Assembly (NCBI GenBank): GCA_035515055.1
Contig: DATJBV010000067.1
Location: 1 to 64,000, forward strand
Direction of reading: 5' to 3'
From: Pollutimonas sp035515055
GTDB lineage: Bacteria; Pseudomonadota; Gammaproteobacteria; Burkholderiales; Burkholderiaceae_B
DNA: 64,000 nt
The notes below the pieces were generated by a model, which was given only the letters and a program-made list of their open reading frames with translations, did no database searches and was not told the origin of the DNA. Positions 1-8,484 of this stretch are shown here, piece by piece (the first letter of the stretch is position 1; each line of letters begins with the position of its first letter). The position numbers and the translations under genes were made by a program.

Positions 1-78
1 CATCCCGAACAGGACAGTGAAACGCCTTTGCGCCGATGATAGTGGACGTACGTCTGTGAAAGTAGGTCATCGTCAGGC
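1..78 (+). rRNA. rrf: 5S ribosomal RNA, 3' part (truncated by window start)
   Basis: The first 78 bases match the conserved 3' two thirds of betaproteobacterial 5S rRNA: the CCGAACAGGACAGTGAAACG loop region, then GCGCCGATGATAGTGG, and the closing GAAAGTAGGTCATCGTCAGG helix strand. The 5' part lies outside the window. It marks the end of an rRNA operon read on the plus strand, with its terminator immediately downstream. The exact 3' end is judged to within a few bases. Confidence 0.9.
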
Positions 79-92
79 TCTTATTCCCCAAC

Positions 93-128
93 AACCCCAT
101 CAGGTGATCCTGATGGGGTTTTGGCTTT
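93..128 (+). terminator. rRNA operon terminator
   Basis: A perfect 12-bp inverted repeat (AACCCCATCAGG / CCTGATGGGGTT) with a 4-base loop spans 93-120 and is followed by a short T-rich tail. It sits 15 bases after the end of the 5S rRNA, as expected for the intrinsic terminator of an rRNA operon. Confidence 0.9.
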
Positions 129-155
129 GGGGCGGCCCGTAGCTACGGCGAAGCG

Positions 156-3100
156 CTAGAGCAGCGCGTTCTCGAGAACACACGCAACATGGACCGCCTT
201 GCGCTGTCCGCTGCCCTTAGTCCCGTCGGCGATCTGATGCCGGCAGCTGGTGCCATCCGCAATCAGCAGGGTATCGGCATCTGCCTGGCGAATTGCAGGC
301 AATAACGAAAGCTCGGCCATTTGCATCGAAACGTCGTAATGGCGGGCTTCATAGCCGAAGCTGCCTGCCATTCCGCAGCAACTGGATTCGATCAGCTCTG
401 TTTTCAGGCCGGGAATCAGCGCCAGCACCAGCAAGACGGGCTGTACCGCATCGTATGCCTTTTGGTGACAATGGCCATGCAGCAAGGCTGTTGTTTGGGG
501 CAAGGCCTTCAGTTTTAAATTCAGCTTTCCCGCAGCGTGTTCGCGCGCCAGGAATTCCTCGAAGAGAAACGCATTTCGGGCCAACTTTTCTGCCTGCTCG
601 CCTAAGCCCATGACAAGAAATTCATCGCGCAGCGATAACAAGCACGAGGGTTCCAGTCCAATAATGGGAACGCCTCGTTCAACGAAATTGCTTAGTGCGC
701 GTACCACGCGTCCCGCTTCGACCTTGGCCTCGTCGACCATGCCCGCCGCCAGATAGGTGCGACCGCAACACAGTGGCCGGTGTTCCTCGGTCTCGCCCGC
801 GACGGGCTTTGCAACATGGACTCGATATCCGGCCGCCTGCAGGACTTTATAGGCCGCACGCGCGTTTTCCGACTCGAAATAATTATTGAAGGTGTCAGCA
901 AACAGGACAGCGGTTGCTTCTTCGGGAAGCCAAGCGGCGGCCTGCGGCAAGAATGTGTCTTTACGCCATTTCGGCAGCGTACGCCGGGCGGAGAGGCCCA
1001 GATACCGTTCTGTAATAGCCGCCGCTCCGGGGATCATGTCGCGCAAATTGAACAAGGCGGGAAAGCGCGCGGCCCATGGCGCCCACCGCGGTAGCGTGGA
1101 CACCAATTTTTCTTTCAGCGTAGACCCGTGCTTTTGGCGCCACTGATACAGGAACTCGGTTTTCATGCGCGCCATATCGACGCCCGTCGGGCAATCGCGC
1201 TTACAGCCTTTGCAGCTGACGCATAAATCGAGTGTTTCGCGCACTTCATCGGACGTTAAGGCATCCGGCCCTAGCTGCCCCGATAGCGCAAGGCGCAAGG
1301 TGTTTGCCCGCCCGCGTGTCAGGTGCTGTTCGTCGCGCGTCACGCGATAGCTGGGGCACATGGTGCCGGCGTCGAATTTTCGGCAATGACCGTTGTTATT
1401 GCACATGTCGACCGCCTTCGCAAAGCCGCCGGTCGCGTCGTTGCCTGTCCCAGCTGCCGTCGTCGCACTGGTGAGAGGATCGGTAACGACATTCCAGGCG
1501 GACCAGTCGAGGCCTGGCTTGATGTCTATTGTCCTGTGGCCAGGTTTGAAGCGGAAAAGCGACGTATCGTCCATGCGGGTACATCTCACGATCTTGCCGG
1601 GATTCATGAGACCTTCCGGGTCGAATAGGTCTTTCACCTCTTCGAATGCACGGGTCAGCCGGGGGCCGAATTGCCAGGCCACCCATTCGCTGCGTACCAA
1701 GCCGTCGCCGTGCTCGCCGGAAAATGCGCCCTTGTACTCGCGTACCATGGCGGCGGCTTCCTGGGCGATCGCGCGCATTTTTTCGGCGCCGTTCTCGCGC
1801 ATGTCGAGGATCGGGCGGACGTGCAGAGTGCCTACCGATGCATGCGCATACCACGTGCCCTTGGTACCGTGGCGCGCGAAGACTTCCGTCAGGCGGCTGG
1901 TGTACTCGGCCAGGTGCTCCAGTGGCACGGCGCAGTCCTCGATGAACGACACCGGTTTTCCGTCGCCGCGCATGCTCATCATTATATTGAGTCCAGCCTT
2001 GCGTACGTCCCACAAGGCTTTCTGGGCAGCAGCTTCGGGCATCGCGACCACAGAATCGGGCAGGCCCAGATCCCCCATCAGCTCGATCAGTTTGGCCAGC
2101 TTCGCCATTTGATCGGCCTTGGTTTCGCCCGCGAACTCGACAAGCAGTATGGCTTCGGGCGTACCGACTAAAGCGCGCTCGATCACCGGCTTGAACGCTG
2201 GATTGCTGCGAGCCAGGCCTATCATGGTGTTATCGACGAGCTCGACTGCATCCGGGCCAAGGCCGACGATATGCTGCGTCATGTCCATGGCTTGCCAAAA
2301 CGTGGGAAAATTGACGACGCCCAATACCTTGCTGGCAGGCAGTGGCGCAAGCGCAAGCGTGACACGGGCGGTATACGCAAGCGTTCCTTCGCTACCGACG
2401 AGCAGATGGGCAATGTTGACAGCGCCATTGTTGGTGTACGGTTTCACGCTCTGCGGGAAGTAGATATCCAGGTTGTAGCCGCCCACGCGGCGCAATACCT
2501 TGGGTACACGCGCCTCGATCTCGTCTTTCTCGCGCGCCGCTATCGCGTCCAGGCCAGCGATCAGTGCGGAAATACGCGGCGACGCGCCACGCATCTTTTG
2601 ACTTTCAGTAAATATGGCTTGCGTTCCGTCGGCCAATAGCGCTTCGATGCTATGCACGTTGTGCACCATGTTTCCGTAGGCGATCGAGCGCGACCCGCAG
2701 GAGTTATTTCCGGCCATGCCGCCTATGGTGCACTGTGCGGACGTACTGACGTCCACCGGAAACCAAACACCATGCGGCTTAAGGGCCGCATTGAGATGAT
2801 CGAGCACCATGCCAGGCTCGACAGTCGCTGTCATTGCGTCAAGATCGAGGTCGATGAGGCCGTTCAGGTACTTCGAGTTGTCGATGACCAGGGCGGCGCC
2901 AACAGTTTGTCCGCATTGCGAGGTGCCGGCGCCCCTCGGGAGAATAGGCACCTGGAATTCCCGGCACAATGCAATGGCAGTTTTTACATCATCCAGCGTC
3001 TTGGGAATAAGAACGCCCACCGGATCGATCTGATAAATGGATGCATCTGTTGCATACCGCCCCCGCGCTCCGGGTTCGAATAACACATCGCCGCGGACTT

Positions 3101-3179
3101 CGCGGCGCAGCCTGGACGCCAGTTCGGATTCGATTGCGCCGGAGCGGCTACGTACACGGGGGGCATGGGGTGCGTTCAT
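156..3179 (-). CDS. FAD- and Fe-S-binding 2-hydroxyacid dehydrogenase (YdiJ/D-2-hydroxyglutarate or D-lactate dehydrogenase type)
   Basis: This 1007-residue protein fuses a flavin dehydrogenase to a GlpC-like electron-transfer module. The N-terminal FAD (PCMH-type) domain covers about residues 40-270, with RGAGTSQCGQ as the flavin loop. The C-terminal FAD-oxidase domain carries GEHGDG. A ferredoxin-like part follows with CNNNGHCRKFDAGTMCPSY and CVSCKGCKRDCP cluster motifs, then two cysteine-rich domains (CCGRTYLA and SCCGMAGSFG). The family oxidises D-2-hydroxyacids and passes electrons to the respiratory chain. The substrate cannot be read from sequence. It lies 33 bp downstream of the GntR gene and probably shares its transcript. 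With the divergent aminotransferase it suggests a small hydroxyacid/amino-acid catabolic locus. Confidence 0.88.
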   Translation of the reverse strand: MNAPHAPRVRSRSGAIESELASRLRREVRGDVLFEPGARGRYATDASIYQIDPVGVLIPKTLDDVKTAIALCREFQVPILPRGAGTSQCGQTVGAALVIDNSKYLNGLIDLDLDAMTATVEPGMVLDHLNAALKPHGVWFPVDVSTSAQCTIGGMAGNNSCGSRSIAYGNMVHNVHSIEALLADGTQAIFTESQKMRGASPRISALIAGLDAIAAREKDEIEARVPKVLRRVGGYNLDIYFPQSVKPYTNNGAVNIAHLLVGSEGTLAYTARVTLALAPLPASKVLGVVNFPTFWQAMDMTQHIVGLGPDAVELVDNTMIGLARSNPAFKPVIERALVGTPEAILLVEFAGETKADQMAKLAKLIELMGDLGLPDSVVAMPEAAAQKALWDVRKAGLNIMMSMRGDGKPVSFIEDCAVPLEHLAEYTSRLTEVFARHGTKGTWYAHASVGTLHVRPILDMRENGAEKMRAIAQEAAAMVREYKGAFSGEHGDGLVRSEWVAWQFGPRLTRAFEEVKDLFDPEGLMNPGKIVRCTRMDDTSLFRFKPGHRTIDIKPGLDWSAWNVVTDPLTSATTAAGTGNDATGGFAKAVDMCNNNGHCRKFDAGTMCPSYRVTRDEQHLTRGRANTLRLALSGQLGPDALTSDEVRETLDLCVSCKGCKRDCPTGVDMARMKTEFLYQWRQKHGSTLKEKLVSTLPRWAPWAARFPALFNLRDMIPGAAAITERYLGLSARRTLPKWRKDTFLPQAAAWLPEEATAVLFADTFNNYFESENARAAYKVLQAAGYRVHVAKPVAGETEEHRPLCCGRTYLAAGMVDEAKVEAGRVVRALSNFVERGVPIIGLEPSCLLSLRDEFLVMGLGEQAEKLARNAFLFEEFLAREHAAGKLNLKLKALPQTTALLHGHCHQKAYDAVQPVLLVLALIPGLKTELIESSCCGMAGSFGYEARHYDVSMQMAELSLLPAIRQADADTLLIADGTSCRHQIADGTKGSGQRKAVHVACVLENALL

Positions 3180-3212
3180 TTGGATCCTGCATCATGAGCC
3201 CGGTCGCAATGC

Positions 3213-3959
3213 TCAGGCTTCGTCGGGTTGTAAAAGCACTGGATTCGAAAGGCCCTCGAGCACGGCTTCGCCTTTGCGTTGCAGGTGCGCGCGCATAAGT
3301 TGAGAAAGCCGTTGGCCATCGCGCCGGGCCAACGCGTCGACCATTTGAAGGTGCTCGTCCATGGCCTTGTCCCATTTTTCAGGGATCAGGTTGGATCGAA
3401 ACCGCAGGTTCTGCAGGCGAAGATTGATCGTCTTGTACACCTGGGTGAGCAGAATATTGCCACCCGCCGCATTTATGCGCGCGTGTATTTCGCGGTTTAC
3501 GTGATAGTAGGCGGGGAGGTCGCGGCGGGCATGGCATGCCTGCATTTCAAAGGTAAGGGCCTTGATTTCCGCAATTTCGCTGTCGCTGATGTGTTGGCAG
3601 GCCAGCTCGCCGGACAGCGCTTCAAGCGCTGACATGATTTCAAAGCTTTCCCGCACGTCGTTAGCGGAAAGCTGCACTACGTGTGCGCCACGATTCGGCT
3701 GCATGGTGACCAGGCCGTCTGCGCAAAGCAGACGAAACGCTTCGCGCAATGGTGTGCGCGACACCTGAAGGCGATCGCAAAGCGCGCGTTCGTTCAAGCG
3801 AACCCCCGCCGGCAAATCGCCCTCGATGATCATTTCGCGCAACTGCGCGGCGATGGCGGTCGGCAACGTGCGGCGGTCAACGACGGCTGCGGAGGAGAAA
3901 TTCGTGGAAGCGAGGATCGTCCCGGCTTCGTCTGGTTGAGATGCAAGATAAGTTGTCAT
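3213..3959 (-). CDS. GntR-family transcriptional regulator (FadR/FCD subfamily)
   Basis: A 248-residue repressor-type regulator. The N-terminal winged helix (about residues 30-100) has the family signature LNERALCDRLQVSRTPLREAFRLL. The C-terminal all-helical FCD ligand domain carries the expected metal-site histidine-rich positions (YYHVNREIHARI and DEHLQMVDALARRD). FCD regulators bind short TNGT-AT-ACNA palindromes. Exactly such a site, TTTGGTATACAA, overlaps the start codon of this gene, and its inverted copy sits before the divergent aminotransferase. The gene is therefore probably autoregulated and controls both sides. The ligand is unknown; the target genes suggest an organic acid, glyoxylate or amino-acid derivative. 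Confidence 0.9.
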   Translation of the reverse strand: MTTYLASQPDEAGTILASTNFSSAAVVDRRTLPTAIAAQLREMIIEGDLPAGVRLNERALCDRLQVSRTPLREAFRLLCADGLVTMQPNRGAHVVQLSANDVRESFEIMSALEALSGELACQHISDSEIAEIKALTFEMQACHARRDLPAYYHVNREIHARINAAGGNILLTQVYKTINLRLQNLRFRSNLIPEKWDKAMDEHLQMVDALARRDGQRLSQLMRAHLQRKGEAVLEGLSNPVLLQPDEA

Positions 3960-3970
3960 TTGGTATACAA
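3959..3970 (-). promoter_or_regulatory. Putative GntR operator O1 over the gntR start codon
   Basis: The sequence TTTGGTATACAA contains TGGTATACAA, which fits the TNGT-AT-ACNA pattern of FCD-type GntR operators. It overlaps the first base of the regulator's start codon. It is the exact reverse complement of the site at 4128-4139. Function is inferred from the family pattern and the duplication. Confidence 0.7.
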
Positions 3971-4080
3971 GATGGCGTCGGGCACTGATTGCGGCAAGGA
4001 ATTCGTGGAGGTGCGGGCGATTTAGTCCATTGTAGGCTGACCAGGTTACGAATTTTCTTCCACGAAACTACATATTTACC

Positions 4081-4109
4081 TTGCTAACGTCCGCAGTCGT
4101 GCTTATTAT
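4081..4109 (+). promoter_or_regulatory. Sigma-70 promoter for the aminotransferase-tctCBA operon
   Basis: TTGCTA (4081-4086) and TATTAT (4104-4109) are separated by 17 bases and match the -35 and -10 consensus at 4/6 and 5/6 positions. Transcription would start near 4116, about 12 bases before the second GntR operator, so bound repressor would block early elongation or promoter clearance. Confidence 0.6.
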
Positions 4110-4127
4110 TCCCGAATGTTTGTATTT

Positions 4128-4139
4128 TGTATACCAAAT
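4128..4139 (+). promoter_or_regulatory. Putative GntR operator O2 upstream of the aminotransferase gene
   Basis: TTGTATACCAAA is a perfect reverse complement of the 12-bp element at 3959-3970. It lies between the predicted transcription start (about 4116) and the ribosome-binding site AGAGGAGG at 4142-4149. The pair implies coordinated control of the divergent units by the adjacent GntR protein. Confidence 0.72.
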
Positions 4140-4154
4140 ACAGAGGAGGTCTGC

Positions 4155-5360
4155 ATGATCCCGCTACACTCCCACCCGTCTGGCCGCCACTTCTTACAGA
4201 TACCGGGTCCTTCCAATGTGCCGGACCGTATCCTGCGCGCCATCGATAACGTAACCATTGATCACCGCGGCCCTGAATTCGGGGTCTTGGGCAAGGCTGT
4301 CTTTGCGGGACTCAAGAAAGTCTTCAAGACCGATAGCGCGGTAGTCGTCTATCCAAGCTCGGGCACGGGTGCTTGGGAAGCGGCACTGGTCAACACGCTC
4401 TCACCTGGCGACCGTGTCCTGATGGCTGAAACGGGGCACTTCGCCAGCCTTTGGAAAAAAATGGCGCTCAAGCTCGGCCTCCAAGTGGAATTCCTCGAGG
4501 GAGACTGGCGCAGCGGCGTCGACGCCGCCCAAGTCAAAGGACGGCTGTTGAGCGATGCCAAGCATCAAATAAAGGCGGTCTGCGTCGTTCACAACGAGAC
4601 CGCCACCGGCGTCACAAGCAATATTCCCGCAGTTCGACATGCCATGGACCAGTGTGGACATCCAGCGCTGCTGATGGTCGACACAATATCGTCCCTGGGG
4701 TCGATCGACTATCGCCACGACGAATGGAAGGTGGACGTCACGGTAGCGGGATCCCAGAAGGGGCTGATGCTTCCGCCAGGCTTGTCATTCAACGCTATCA
4801 GTCAAAAAGCCATCAAGGCCTCCGATACCGCCACTCTTCCGCGTTCTTATTGGGACTGGAAGGAGATGCTGGCCATCAATCCCACTGGTTACTTTCCCTA
4901 CACGCCGGCAACGAATCTGCTTTATGGGTTGTACGAAGCGCTCGATATGTTGCATTCGGAAGGACTAGACAGTGTATATACTCGGCATCATCGCCATGGC
5001 GAAGCCACAAGGTGCGCGGTGAGAGCGTGGGGCCTGGAGATTCTCTGCCGCAATCCCGAGGAATACAGCTCCGTACTGACGGCGGTGATGATGCCGCCCG
5101 GACACAGCGCAGATGCCTTTCGGAAGACGGTCCTCTCCCATTTCAACATGTCGCTCGGCCAGGGGTTGGGGAAGTTGTCCGACAAAGTATTCCGTATTGG
5201 CCATTTGGGCGATATGAATGACTTGACGCTATGCGGCACGCTCGCAGGTGTTGAAATGGGGCTGGAGCTTGCACGAGTCCCTTATAGAAAGGGCGGAGCC
5301 CAGGCGGCAATGGATTATCTGGCTTCATCCAGCACCATGGCCGCGGCGCTTGCCGCCTAG
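4155..5360 (+). CDS. Class V aminotransferase, alanine/serine/aspartate--glyoxylate type
   Basis: A 401-residue PLP enzyme of the SgaA/PucG/AGXT family, which transfers an amino group from serine, alanine or aspartate to glyoxylate. The PLP lysine is Lys202 in GSQKGLMLPPG; QIPGPSNVP at the N terminus and YPSSGTGAWEA are family hallmarks. An ATG at 4116 is in frame, but the start at 4155 is preferred: AGAGGAGG sits 5 bases before it, and the earlier ATG lies at the predicted transcription start, ahead of the operator. It heads an operon with tctCBA (36-bp gap). The amino donor cannot be told from sequence; BhcA of the beta-hydroxyaspartate cycle belongs to the same family, but its partner genes are absent here. 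Confidence 0.85.
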   Translation: MIPLHSHPSGRHFLQIPGPSNVPDRILRAIDNVTIDHRGPEFGVLGKAVFAGLKKVFKTDSAVVVYPSSGTGAWEAALVNTLSPGDRVLMAETGHFASLWKKMALKLGLQVEFLEGDWRSGVDAAQVKGRLLSDAKHQIKAVCVVHNETATGVTSNIPAVRHAMDQCGHPALLMVDTISSLGSIDYRHDEWKVDVTVAGSQKGLMLPPGLSFNAISQKAIKASDTATLPRSYWDWKEMLAINPTGYFPYTPATNLLYGLYEALDMLHSEGLDSVYTRHHRHGEATRCAVRAWGLEILCRNPEEYSSVLTAVMMPPGHSADAFRKTVLSHFNMSLGQGLGKLSDKVFRIGHLGDMNDLTLCGTLAGVEMGLELARVPYRKGGAQAAMDYLASSSTMAAALAA

Positions 5361-5396
5361 GCCGTTTTTTGCAGCATCAACCGGAGGAGACACAAA

Positions 5397-6419
5397 ATGA
5401 CGCATCAAACGCGCATGCTGTTCAAGAAGATTCCGTTGTTGTCGGCTTTATTCGTAGCGGCGGGCCTCGTCTATGGCCCGGCTCAAGCGGCCTGGGCTCC
5501 CACTCGCTCGGTCGAGATTATCGTTCCCGCCGGTGCGGGCGGCGCCTCCGACCAGATGGCACGTACCATCCAAAGCATTATCCTGAAGCATAAGCTCATG
5601 GATCAGTCGACAATCGTCCTGAACAAGGGCGGCGCCAGCGGGGCCGAGGGCATCATGGACACAAAGGCGTCGCCAGGTAATCCGCACAAGTTGATGGTGG
5701 CCTTTTCCGCAATATATACGCTGCCTATTGCCGTGGACTTGCCGTTCAACTGGTCCGATCTCAGCCCGGTCGCCATGATCGCGCAAGACGAGTTCCTGCT
5801 CTGGACGAATGCCGAAGAACCTTATAAAACGGCGGCGGACTATCTCAATGCGGTAAAAGCCGCCGCGCCAGGCACATTCAAGATGGGCGGAACCGGCGCC
5901 AAGCGGGAAGACCAGATCATCACCGTCGCGCTCGAAAAAGCGGCCGGCGTGAAGTTCACCTATGTTCCCTACAAGAGCGGCGGAGAAGCGGCCACGCAGC
6001 TGGTAGGCAAACACACTCAATCCAACGTCAATAATCCCAGTGAGAATATCGCGCAGTGGCGCGCCGGTCAGGTGCGCGCTCTGTGCGTTTTCTCCGATGT
6101 GCGCATGGAATATAAGGACAAGATCACAGCGGAGCAGTCGTGGGCCGATATCCCCACCTGCAAAGAATCCGGCTACGACGTCCAATATCAAATGCTTCGG
6201 GGGTTTTTCCTGCCGCCAGGGGCAACGCCAGAGCAAGTCGCCTACTATGCGGACCTGCTGAAGAAAGTCAGCGAGACGCAGGAATGGAAAGACTATCTGG
6301 CCAAACAGGCGCTTAACGGTCAATACCTCACCGGAAACGACTTTGTGGAGTTTCTCAAGAAGGACGAGGCAAACCACAAGGCGCTAATGCAGGAAGCCGG
6401 ACTGGCAAGCAAGAAATAA
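5397..6419 (+). CDS. tctC: Tripartite tricarboxylate transporter substrate-binding protein (TctC/Bug family)
   Basis: A 340-residue periplasmic binding protein. Residues 1-31 form a signal peptide with a hydrophobic core and an AQA-A cleavage site. The mature part begins with WAPTRSVEIIVPAGAGG, the Bug-family start, and retains the ligand-loop region GGTGAKREDQ. A good ribosome-binding site (GGAGGAGA, 5382-5389) precedes the ATG. It is followed by tctB and tctA, so this is a complete transporter rather than an orphan Bug protein. Bug proteins bind carboxylates; the specific ligand is not deducible, though the aminotransferase and hydroxyacid dehydrogenase next door suggest a hydroxy-, keto- or amino-carboxylate. 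Confidence 0.9.
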   Translation: MTHQTRMLFKKIPLLSALFVAAGLVYGPAQAAWAPTRSVEIIVPAGAGGASDQMARTIQSIILKHKLMDQSTIVLNKGGASGAEGIMDTKASPGNPHKLMVAFSAIYTLPIAVDLPFNWSDLSPVAMIAQDEFLLWTNAEEPYKTAADYLNAVKAAAPGTFKMGGTGAKREDQIITVALEKAAGVKFTYVPYKSGGEAATQLVGKHTQSNVNNPSENIAQWRAGQVRALCVFSDVRMEYKDKITAEQSWADIPTCKESGYDVQYQMLRGFFLPPGATPEQVAYYADLLKKVSETQEWKDYLAKQALNGQYLTGNDFVEFLKKDEANHKALMQEAGLASKK

Positions 6420-6436
6420 ACGCTCGGAGCCGCCGC

Positions 6437-6952
6437 ATGAAAGTAGACCAGGAAACCGACAAGCCGAAACGGGCCGGCTTGTCCTATGGCGGGGTCGACG
6501 CGATCACGGCGGTAATCGTGTTCGCCGTCGGCGTCGTCATGATGGTGGACAACCACCGCATTGGATCGTCATGGGCGGCCGATGGACCCGAGTCCGGCTA
6601 TTTTCCTTTCCATATCGGACTGATTCTGTGCTTGGCGGGCGCCGGTGTCGCCGCTATGTCGCTGTTTGGCAAGCGGCGCAACCGCCTCATCTTTGTCACA
6701 TGGGACCGATTTCGCCAGGTTCTCATGGTGCTCCTGCCGACCATTGTCTATGTCCTGATCATTCAATTTGCCGGTATATACGTCGCATCCAGTTTGTTTA
6801 TTGCCGCGTTCATGCGAATACTCGGCAAGATAAGCTGGCTCAAGACCATATTAGTCAGTGTGGGCGTTACTGTTCTGCTGTTCTGGATGTTCGAAATCCA
6901 GTTCATGGTGCCGCTGCCTAAAGGGCCGCTGGAAGACATGCTCGGCTACTGA
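6437..6952 (+). CDS. tctB: Tripartite tricarboxylate transporter small membrane subunit (TctB)
   Basis: A 171-residue protein with about four hydrophobic segments (roughly residues 15-38, 53-75, 88-125 and 130-155), the size and layout of TctB. It starts 17 bp after tctC and ends 20 bp before tctA. TctB is the small membrane partner of TctA and is poorly conserved in sequence, so the call rests on topology, length and position between tctC and tctA. Confidence 0.88.
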   Translation: MKVDQETDKPKRAGLSYGGVDAITAVIVFAVGVVMMVDNHRIGSSWAADGPESGYFPFHIGLILCLAGAGVAAMSLFGKRRNRLIFVTWDRFRQVLMVLLPTIVYVLIIQFAGIYVASSLFIAAFMRILGKISWLKTILVSVGVTVLLFWMFEIQFMVPLPKGPLEDMLGY

Positions 6953-6972
6953 AACCCCAGGAGAGTTCCCTC

Positions 6973-8484
6973 GTGGAAGAATTCAACGCATTAATGCAGG
7001 GCTTTGGCACGGTACTCAGTTGGTACAACATTGGCATGATGTTCATCGGCCTGGTGCTGGGTGTGATCATCGGCGTACTGCCAGGCTTGGGCGGGCCCAA
7101 TGGCGTCGCGATCTTGCTGCCCTTAACCTTCACCATGCCGCCGACGTCCGCCATTATCATGCTTTCGTGCATTTACTGGGGATCATTGTTCGCCGGCGCC
7201 ATTACGTCGATATTGTTCAATATCCCTGGAGAGACCTCCTCGGTGGCGACCACGTTCGACGGCTATCCGCTTGCGCAGCAAGGCAAGGCGGGAAATGCGC
7301 TCACCGCATCGTTCACGGGATCATTCTTCGGGGCGTTGTCGGGCGTGCTGCTTATTACCTTCCTGGCGCCGCTGGTCTCCAGGTTTGCCCTTCGTTTCGG
7401 CCCTCCGGAATTTTTCGCGGTATTTCTGCTTACCTTTTGCAGTTTTGTCGGCACAGATAAGAAAACTCCCCTGAAGACCATTATCTCCATGATGCTGGGC
7501 TTCGGCCTGGCAGCCATAGGAATGGATACGGTCAGCGGCGGCTTGCGCATGACCTTCGGGTGGTCGGAACTCTTGCGTGGCGTCGACTTCCTGGTCGTGG
7601 TCATCGGGTTGTTCGGCATAGGCGAAATTCTTGTCAGTATGGAAGAAGGCCTGCGGTTCGAGGGAAAGAGCGGCAAGATGAACTTGAAGGTCGTCCTTCA
7701 GACCTGGCGGCAAATGCCCAAGTATTGGGTGACGTTGATCCGCAGTACGCTGGTCGGTTTGTGGATGGGCGTTACGCCCGGCGGTGCCACGGCGGCGTCG
7801 TTCATGGGCTATGGCCTGGCGCAACGCTTCTCCCGTAACGGACATAAGTTTGGCACTGGAGAGCTCGAAGGTGTTATTGCGCCGGAAACGGCGGCCCATG
7901 CCTCCGGGACCGCGGCCTTGCTGCCCATGTTGGCTCTTGGTATTCCCGGCTCGGCGACCGCCGCGGTATTGTTGGGCGGATTAATGATCTGGGGACTTCA
8001 GCCCGGACCTCTGTTATTCGTCGAACAGAAGGAGTTTGTCTGGGGACTGATCGCCAGTATGTATCTTGGCAATTTCGTCGGGCTTATTATTGTGCTGAGC
8101 ACCGTGCCGCTGTTTGCCGCCATCCTGCGCATTCCGTTTGCTATTGTGGCGCCCATTATCATTGTCGTGTGCGCCATCGGCGCCTATTCCGTGCATAGCG
8201 CCATGCTGGATGTGTGGTTCATGTTGCTCTTCGGGGTGGTGGGCTATGTACTCAAGAAGCTGTCTTACCCGCTGGCGCCCATGATACTTGCACTCGTGCT
8301 CGGCGATCGCATGGAGGACGCGTTTCGGCAGTCCATGCTGGGCCCCGATACGGGCCTGCATGTCTTCTGGTCGAATGCGCTTGTCGGAACCATCACGACG
8401 CTTGCCTTGATCATGTTGATATGGCCGCTAATTTCGCTGTGCTTCAGGCGCCTGCGGCGTTCGCCCGGGCATGCGCCTGCTTAG
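6973..8484 (+). CDS. tctA: Tripartite tricarboxylate transporter large permease subunit (TctA)
   Basis: A 503-residue polytopic membrane protein with a GTG start. It contains the two TctA signature loops, GVLPGLGGPNGVAILLPLTF near the N terminus and GVTPGGATAASFMGYGLAQR in the middle, and about eleven to twelve membrane segments. It imports the substrate delivered by TctC using an ion gradient. The last four bases overlap the 3' end of the convergent maf gene, leaving no room for a terminator between them. Confidence 0.93.
   Translation: MEEFNALMQGFGTVLSWYNIGMMFIGLVLGVIIGVLPGLGGPNGVAILLPLTFTMPPTSAIIMLSCIYWGSLFAGAITSILFNIPGETSSVATTFDGYPLAQQGKAGNALTASFTGSFFGALSGVLLITFLAPLVSRFALRFGPPEFFAVFLLTFCSFVGTDKKTPLKTIISMMLGFGLAAIGMDTVSGGLRMTFGWSELLRGVDFLVVVIGLFGIGEILVSMEEGLRFEGKSGKMNLKVVLQTWRQMPKYWVTLIRSTLVGLWMGVTPGGATAASFMGYGLAQRFSRNGHKFGTGELEGVIAPETAAHASGTAALLPMLALGIPGSATAAVLLGGLMIWGLQPGPLLFVEQKEFVWGLIASMYLGNFVGLIIVLSTVPLFAAILRIPFAIVAPIIIVVCAIGAYSVHSAMLDVWFMLLFGVVGYVLKKLSYPLAPMILALVLGDRMEDAFRQSMLGPDTGLHVFWSNALVGTITTLALIMLIWPLISLCFRRLRRSPGHAPA

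Noticed and set aside
4116..4154. Upstream in-frame start of the aminotransferase
   Set aside because: It lies at the predicted transcription start, ahead of the operator, and has no ribosome-binding site; the ATG at 4155 has AGAGGAGG and begins the family's usual N terminus.
5448..6377. Long antisense frame opposite tctC
   Set aside because: Shadow of a convincing Bug-family gene; no ribosome-binding site or domain.
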